Source: a virus. Taken from it: 64,000 bases of DNA. Both the position numbers and the translations under genes were made by a program. Under the pieces are notes generated by a model, which ran no database searches, was not told the origin of the DNA, and saw nothing but the letters and a program-made list of their open reading frames with translations. The stretch covers positions 1 to 64,000 of the IMG/VR virus record IMGVR_UViG_3300017987_000071; one strand, 5' to 3'. Position 1 is the first letter of the stretch; each line of letters opens with the position of its first letter. Shown here in pieces: positions 59,691 through 64,000 of this stretch.

Positions 59691-59945
59691 CTATTTATCT
59701 AACTTCGCCTCCAGTCGATCCAACCTACGTGTTAACTCATTCAAGGATGCAAGCATACACCCTAAAGGATCACTAACATCCTCAGACACAGAAGCATCCT
59801 TCGTTAATTTCTTCTTAGCCACTAGCAACGGGCAAATTATACTCCCATTAGTGCGTTTATCCAGCACATACTTCGCAAAACGAAAGGCAGCGGTCACCAC
59901 TAAAGCAATCAAAGTAACAGTAGTTAACCCGACCTGTTGCTCCAT
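59691..59945 (-). CDS. Membrane-anchored coiled-coil small protein
   Basis: This 84-aa protein has one N-terminal membrane segment (GLTTVTLIALVVTAAFRFA) and a C-terminal coiled coil (LASLNELTRRLDRLEAKL). Such type layouts occur in holin partners and spanin-like proteins, but no lysis genes are clearly present here. GGAG lies before the ATG. Confidence 0.5.
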   Translation of the reverse strand: MEQQVGLTTVTLIALVVTAAFRFAKYVLDKRTNGSIICPLLVAKKKLTKDASVSEDVSDPLGCMLASLNELTRRLDRLEAKLDK

Positions 59946-60040
59946 ACTTTCTCCTTTATGTAACGATAAGTAGACTCCATCAAATCAACTAACGAATACA
60001 CCGCCACAAACAAGGATGCTACAGCAAACACGGCTTCCAT
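59924..60040 (-). CDS. 38-aa membrane peptide ORF
   Basis: ATG 60040, with GAGGAG 5 nt upstream, opens 38 codons (MEAVFAVASLFVAVYSLVDL, ESTYRYIKEKV) with one membrane segment and a basic tail. It overlaps the preceding gene by 22 nt and the next gene by 22 nt. The ribosome site supports translation; possible holin-like or signal peptide. Confidence 0.5.
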   Translation of the reverse strand: MEAVFAVASLFVAVYSLVDLMESTYRYIKEKVWSNRSG

Positions 60041-60984
60041 AATGACTCCTCGTATAACCAGGTTCTCAATTCCTTATCAAAAACACCAGGTCCCTTAGCA
60101 AGCACCCCTATACCAGCATCATGCACCGCCTTAGCAATCACAATACCTAAAGAAATGCCAAACACCGCCTCCAAAGCTATACCAGTAGCACCCAATAGTG
60201 AAGCAATAAATTTCATCATAGCAGGAAACCACATGTATGGACTAATTGGTGTAAAAGGGGGGACCAACATCAACACACCAATTACCATTAACAGTGGACT
60301 CTTATGAAACCGTAAAAATAGAAGATTAACTACCCGCTTAGCCAAGCCAACTATAAAACGCCAAAGCGCTCGCAATATCCCATAAATTGCAGAGCCAATC
60401 TTCCCAATAATTGACCCTTTCACCTTTACCTCTAATTCCTGCTCAAGACGCTTTTGCTCCTGCTCCAAAGTACGTAATGAATGCTTCACAGCAGCAAGCA
60501 ACGCCCTAACAATTTCGTCTGGAGAAGCATCATTCGGCAAATTCAAACCTTGCTTAAACTCATTAGTAAAGATGAATCTTTGCAAAAACTCAGCAGCGTC
60601 TTGCTTAGTACGCAAATCAGGAACACCCATATCCTTCAAGGTCTTCTCCACAGCACGCTCGACCTCAACAGCAGCGCCCTCCAAAAGAAGCACTTCCTCA
60701 ACGAGATTGTTCAACGAATATTCGCCATGCACCACAGCATTAACTGCTTCTCGCAAACTCTTCTCGTAACTTGTTTCATATAAAAAATCTGCTTGCATAA
60801 CCGATTCCTGTAACGAATACCCGTAAAACCTACAGCGCTTAGTAAGTTCTGGCAAGGCAGAAGCATCATCAACTTCAACAAAATCCTTGCCTGTGATGGG
60901 GTCTGCCCGCAATCGCACAGGCAAACCAGCAACTACCGAACTAAGCGAAGCCGTAGGCTCCACAGGTACAACCTGAAGAACCAT
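60019..60984 (-). CDS. Unknown membrane protein, helical N-terminus
   Basis: This 321-aa protein has a helical part (EKSLREAVNAVVHGEYSLNN, LVEEVLLLEG; tag-like with an L-V-E site), a coiled coil (SLRTLEQEQKRLEQELEVK), then at least three membrane segments (LLMVIGVLMLVPPFTPI, FIASLLGATGIALEAVFGI, LGIVIAKAV). ATG 60984 lies just after the preceding stop. Similar layout to 56556. May be a virion-delivered membrane protein (inference). Confidence 0.55.
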   Translation of the reverse strand: MVLQVVPVEPTASLSSVVAGLPVRLRADPITGKDFVEVDDASALPELTKRCRFYGYSLQESVMQADFLYETSYEKSLREAVNAVVHGEYSLNNLVEEVLLLEGAAVEVERAVEKTLKDMGVPDLRTKQDAAEFLQRFIFTNEFKQGLNLPNDASPDEIVRALLAAVKHSLRTLEQEQKRLEQELEVKVKGSIIGKIGSAIYGILRALWRFIVGLAKRVVNLLFLRFHKSPLLMVIGVLMLVPPFTPISPYMWFPAMMKFIASLLGATGIALEAVFGISLGIVIAKAVHDAGIGVLAKGPGVFDKELRTWLYEESLWKPCLL

Positions 60985-60985
60985 C

Positions 60986-62197
60986 CTAGAACCTGCTAGT
61001 TTCAGCAATCAATTGGCGCACAGCAAGAGAAGGATTAACACCACGCATAACTTTTCTAACAGCACTTTCTACCGCTGTTTTCTTCATATCAGCACCCGCA
61101 GGCAACGGTTGCTCACCTTCTACCTCTCTACCAGCAGAAGTTGACGCAGGATCATCCTTATCAAGAGGATCAGTTGTCTGCTCAGGACCCGGCACTGCGG
61201 TAGTAGTTTTAGGGTCAACAGCTTGATTATCCCCACCACCCTTAGTAGTCAATTCGTCAGCAGTAGGCGCAATAGGTGTCTTAGCACCCTCGTCCTCACC
61301 AAGCCAATAACCATCCCAATCATTTAAAGATTCCATCTCTGGTTCATCCTCCTCATCCTCTTCGGGGGGCAACTCTGGTTCTGGTTCTTCATCAGGTTCC
61401 TTATCATCAACTGGGTCTTCCTCTTCCCAAATTACAGAATTCAAATAGTCCACATAGGACTCCTTCTTACAATCCTCCCCCTTTACATCCTTCTTACTTG
61501 CCTTCTTTTTCTTCTCTTCCTCTGCCTTAGTTGCCTCTGACTTCACCTCAAAAAGCCCATTGTAAATTGAATGTGACTCCACAGCAGCAATGCCTGGAGT
61601 AGTTGACGTTGTAGTAACCACAGAAGGAGTAGTTATCATTGGCGCTGTAGGCTCCTCATCTGGAACAACAGGCGCATCAACTTCATCACCAACCTTGGAA
61701 AGGTCCCCAGGGTGAGTGCTAACTACATTCTGCTCTGATGTAGGCATTACTACACCGTCAACTACTCCATGCGTATGAGTATAACTCTGTGGACCTGTAG
61801 CTGGATCGGTAGTACCATCACCATCCATATCAAGGTCAACATAATGAGTATGTCCATCAGCAGGATCAGGAGAAGTCACATAACGAGTAGTCACAACGTC
61901 AGGCAAAGTCTCTTCAAGTAAATAAGGAGACCTTGCAAAAAAAGACTCTTTCTTTTGACTGCCATTTACAGCAGCAGCAGTAACAGGAGTAGCGCCAACT
62001 TCGGGTGGAGCAGCCCCCTCCTTTTGAACTTGGTCTGTTGTCAATAGTACGATCTGGTCGTTGAACGGACCACTGCTAACACATTTCACCTTTAACTGGG
62101 TAGCCTCAGCGCCCTCTTCTCCTACTTCCACAACAGAACCTCTCAACTGCAAACCGTCCTTATTAGTCCACAGTACAGAATCACCAACGTTTATCAT
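60986..62197 (-). CDS. Acidic disordered protein with HTH-DxDGDG metal motif and C-terminal tag
   Basis: This 403-aa protein is Asp/Glu/Pro/Thr-rich and probably disordered, with a small beta start (DSVLWTNKDGLQLRGSVVEV). It holds a DGHTHYVDLDMDGDGTTD and SYTHTHGV stretch, which looks like a metal-binding motif known from phage structural proteins. The C-terminus is a clear tag: ESAVRKVMRGVNPSLAVRQL then IAETSRF (I-A-E site). AGGAG lies before ATG 62197. Scaffold or internal head role proposed. Confidence 0.6.
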   Translation of the reverse strand: MINVGDSVLWTNKDGLQLRGSVVEVGEEGAEATQLKVKCVSSGPFNDQIVLLTTDQVQKEGAAPPEVGATPVTAAAVNGSQKKESFFARSPYLLEETLPDVVTTRYVTSPDPADGHTHYVDLDMDGDGTTDPATGPQSYTHTHGVVDGVVMPTSEQNVVSTHPGDLSKVGDEVDAPVVPDEEPTAPMITTPSVVTTTSTTPGIAAVESHSIYNGLFEVKSEATKAEEEKKKKASKKDVKGEDCKKESYVDYLNSVIWEEEDPVDDKEPDEEPEPELPPEEDEEDEPEMESLNDWDGYWLGEDEGAKTPIAPTADELTTKGGGDNQAVDPKTTTAVPGPEQTTDPLDKDDPASTSAGREVEGEQPLPAGADMKKTAVESAVRKVMRGVNPSLAVRQLIAETSRF

Positions 62198-62207
62198 TGA
62201 TAGTCTC

Positions 62208-64000
62208 CTATCTTAAACCAAATCGTGATCTCAGATGATGCCTTGAAACGACAGGCGCTTGCTTCTTCAAAGTTGCAACCGCAGCCCGCACAGCATCAGG
62301 CGCCACCTTCTTAAACATCTTATTGATAAGCGCATCTCTACGCTTCTTTAAATAATCCTCAAACTCTCTACGCTGCTGGTCTAAAGCAGCAAAACCCAAC
62401 TGAGCAGGGGGCACACCAAATTCATATTCCCCCATACTCTTATTTACCATAGCATCAGCCAACTTGCTTGAAACAAGTTCCAAAATAGATGGATACTTAC
62501 CCATCGTTGTCACACGCGAAACAGTACCCCCGGAACTAAATGCTTGCTTAAGAAAACCAGCAGCACGCTTATCCTTAACGTTAATCATCTTAATGCGATT
62601 AGATGCTATATCCACACCTTGAACTCTCCCACGAATCAATTCCCCTTGCATAAACTCTGTCATCTTAAACGGATAAAGCAAAAGATAGTAAACCAACGAA
62701 TCTATATCCTTCCCTTTAGCTTCATCTGTCAACAACCTTGCACCCTTAAGTACTCGAATCACAGAGCGAAACATATTGAATGTTGGATTATTAGCACGAC
62801 CAACAATATTCTTTAAATCCCCACCCTTCATTCTCTTAATTATCTTATCAACCTTATTCTTGTCCACTGCTTGTGCTAATCCCAACTGCCCACGAAGAAC
62901 AATAGACCTATTAAACGCATTACCTTTAGTCTGAACATGATACAATTTAGCATCCGCTGCGGAGGGGTCCCCAGATAAATACCAGTCTATTGCACTAGGA
63001 TAAATAGTTGGTCGCAATCTAGGTTGGTCAGAATAGGCTAACTCTGCTTTAATCTCCCCTAAAAGCTTCTCCTCCCCAGACCAATCCTGCTCCACGACCT
63101 CCACAAATAAAAAATGCCCAACCGCTTCATCCACTTCCTGTTTCAACAAAGGATGTGTAGCCAAATGACCTGATATCTTCTTCTTCAACACATAAGCAAC
63201 CTGATCCTTATTCTTTAGCAGAATTGCATTACCCCGCACAGCAGCATCTCGCCTATCCTTTACAACTTCAGCAGAATGCTTACTAAAGTCAGCACCAGCA
63301 ACATCACGCAACCTATCCTCAACCTCACGATATTGTGGACTACCAGGGGTTGTCCGCCGCATAAAATCCTTCAACTCCCCAATTTTTTGTTTACGCTCCT
63401 TTGCTTGACGCTTAGCTACCTTTGACACTTGCTTCTTACCACCTGAAGTCGTTGGGTCAATCTCAGCAGAGCGTAATAACTGTACATCACTATCATGACT
63501 CAAGTTAACCTTAGTGCATAATACATCGGACTGATAACCATAAGTGTTCACCAAATGAACTCTTAAGTCATCTACCGTTTTCAGTGTCTCACCTTTTCCA
63601 AAAATCGTATGAATCACGATATCATCCATTTGACTAAATACTGTTTTAAAAGATGGAGAGCCACACAGATCGCCAAAGCCAATCTGCCAAGGGTCTTTTG
63701 GCAACTTCTGTTTAAGCAAAGTTACCAACATACGAGCTTCATCGTCTTCCTGATCTGGCAAATCAACTAACCTACTACGAGCAAGTCTAATCTGCTCTTC
63801 CAATTGAGAGTTTAAACTCTCAATTACCAGCAGAGTCTCCTCCCCATTCTTAAACAACTCATGATAAAAACTCCGCAGATTTGCTAACTTTCCCCTATCA
63901 TACTCTTTGACAAAAAACCCACCAACACCGAGCAAACGACGAGCTTTCCCGCCTATAACATCCCCTTTATCTTGGTTATCAAAAACATCCTTAGCCAAAC
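62208..64000 (-). CDS. Large unknown protein, may run past right edge
   Basis: At least 596 aa are visible. The first readable start is TTG at 63998, two bases from the edge, so the true start may lie outside. The protein is helical and basic (VAKRQAKERKQKIGELKDFM), with a beta-rich centre (NRSIVLRGQLGLAQA) and MVNKSMGEYEFGVPPAQLGF near the C-terminus. No motif recognised. A terminase or portal motif was not seen. Large structural or internal protein is likely. Confidence 0.5.
   Translation of the reverse strand, partial: LAKDVFDNQDKGDVIGGKARRLLGVGGFFVKEYDRGKLANLRSFYHELFKNGEETLLVIESLNSQLEEQIRLARSRLVDLPDQEDDEARMLVTLLKQKLPKDPWQIGFGDLCGSPSFKTVFSQMDDIVIHTIFGKGETLKTVDDLRVHLVNTYGYQSDVLCTKVNLSHDSDVQLLRSAEIDPTTSGGKKQVSKVAKRQAKERKQKIGELKDFMRRTTPGSPQYREVEDRLRDVAGADFSKHSAEVVKDRRDAAVRGNAILLKNKDQVAYVLKKKISGHLATHPLLKQEVDEAVGHFLFVEVVEQDWSGEEKLLGEIKAELAYSDQPRLRPTIYPSAIDWYLSGDPSAADAKLYHVQTKGNAFNRSIVLRGQLGLAQAVDKNKVDKIIKRMKGGDLKNIVGRANNPTFNMFRSVIRVLKGARLLTDEAKGKDIDSLVYYLLLYPFKMTEFMQGELIRGRVQGVDIASNRIKMINVKDKRAAGFLKQAFSSGGTVSRVTTMGKYPSILELVSSKLADAMVNKSMGEYEFGVPPAQLGFAALDQQRREFEDYLKKRRDALINKMFKKVAPDAVRAAVATLKKQAPVVSRHHLRSRFGLR

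Noticed and set aside
55397-60040. Lysis cassette (holin/endolysin/spanin)
   Set aside because: Small membrane proteins exist at 55397, 59691 and 59924, but no endolysin motif was found near them, so I do not name them holins.
1-64000. CRISPR array, tRNA genes, integrase or attachment sites
   Set aside because: I saw no regularly spaced repeats, no clear T-arm/acceptor pairs, no integrase motif; a tRNA scan was not possible, so weak tRNAs could be missed.

Overview
The window is 64 kb of a tailed-phage genome with a contractile tail (myovirus type). Every gene I can support lies on the minus strand, so transcription runs from high to low coordinates. The genes are tightly packed, with many 1-38 nt overlaps, ATGA or TAATG junctions, strong AGGAGG-type ribosome sites and frequent GTG or TTG starts. 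The head genes resemble the T4 lineage (gp23-like major capsid protein, gp21-like prohead protease). The baseplate is a mixed T4/P2 type (gp27/D, gp5/V, gp25/W, gp6/J). ADP-heptose genes suggest a Gram-negative host (inference). I see no terminase, portal, DNA polymerase, integrase, tRNA or CRISPR array; the packaging genes are presumably outside the window.

Layout. (a) 1-20.0 kb is the late structural module: protease-scaffold fusion, capsid, neck and connector proteins, sheath, tube, tail chaperone with a likely programmed frameshift, tape measure, baseplate. (b) 20.0-31.4 kb holds small head-associated candidates, a glycosyltransferase/radical SAM/methyltransferase island, several large unknown proteins and a decayed gene. 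(c) 31.4-40.5 kb has thymidine kinase, deoxynucleoside kinase, a DNA methyltransferase, a TylF-type methyltransferase and a sulfotransferase, interleaved with copies of a multi-copy unknown family. (d) 40.5-48.7 kb is a dense run of very small genes, many with zinc-ribbon cysteine pairs, plus RMF-like proteins and a 2H phosphoesterase. (e) 48.7-54.9 kb has a caspase-like protease, a second sulfotransferase, GmhA-like and HldE-like ADP-heptose enzymes, a GT9-like transferase and a bacterial-type sliding clamp. (f) 54.9-64 kb has another family copy, membrane proteins, two glycosyltransferases and two large proteins that may be virion components.

Main observation. A short helical motif, roughly A-V-x-x-hydrophobic-hydrophobic-E-G-x-S/N-P-x-x-hydrophobic-A-x-x-L-V, recurs in at least eleven otherwise different proteins, always near an N-terminus or at the extreme C-terminus, with weaker matches in several more. 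It caps every member of a multi-copy family ('family A': four intact genes and one deletion-damaged copy) and begins every member of a helical family ('family B': four genes). Several copies end in L-x-E or I-x-E, the type of site cut by T4-like prohead proteases, and such a protease is encoded here. I propose that the motif is a sorting tag that loads many accessory proteins into the prohead or docks them on the scaffold. This is inference from sequence alone.

Other points of interest: a beta module shared by the capsid protein and the baseplate J protein; a phage caspase; an ADP-heptose branch with two GT9-like transferases; RMF-like modules spread over several proteins; a 46-bp tandem duplication at a gene end; three tandem ribosome binding sites; RNA hairpins upstream of genes; and five small genes shorter than 60 codons.
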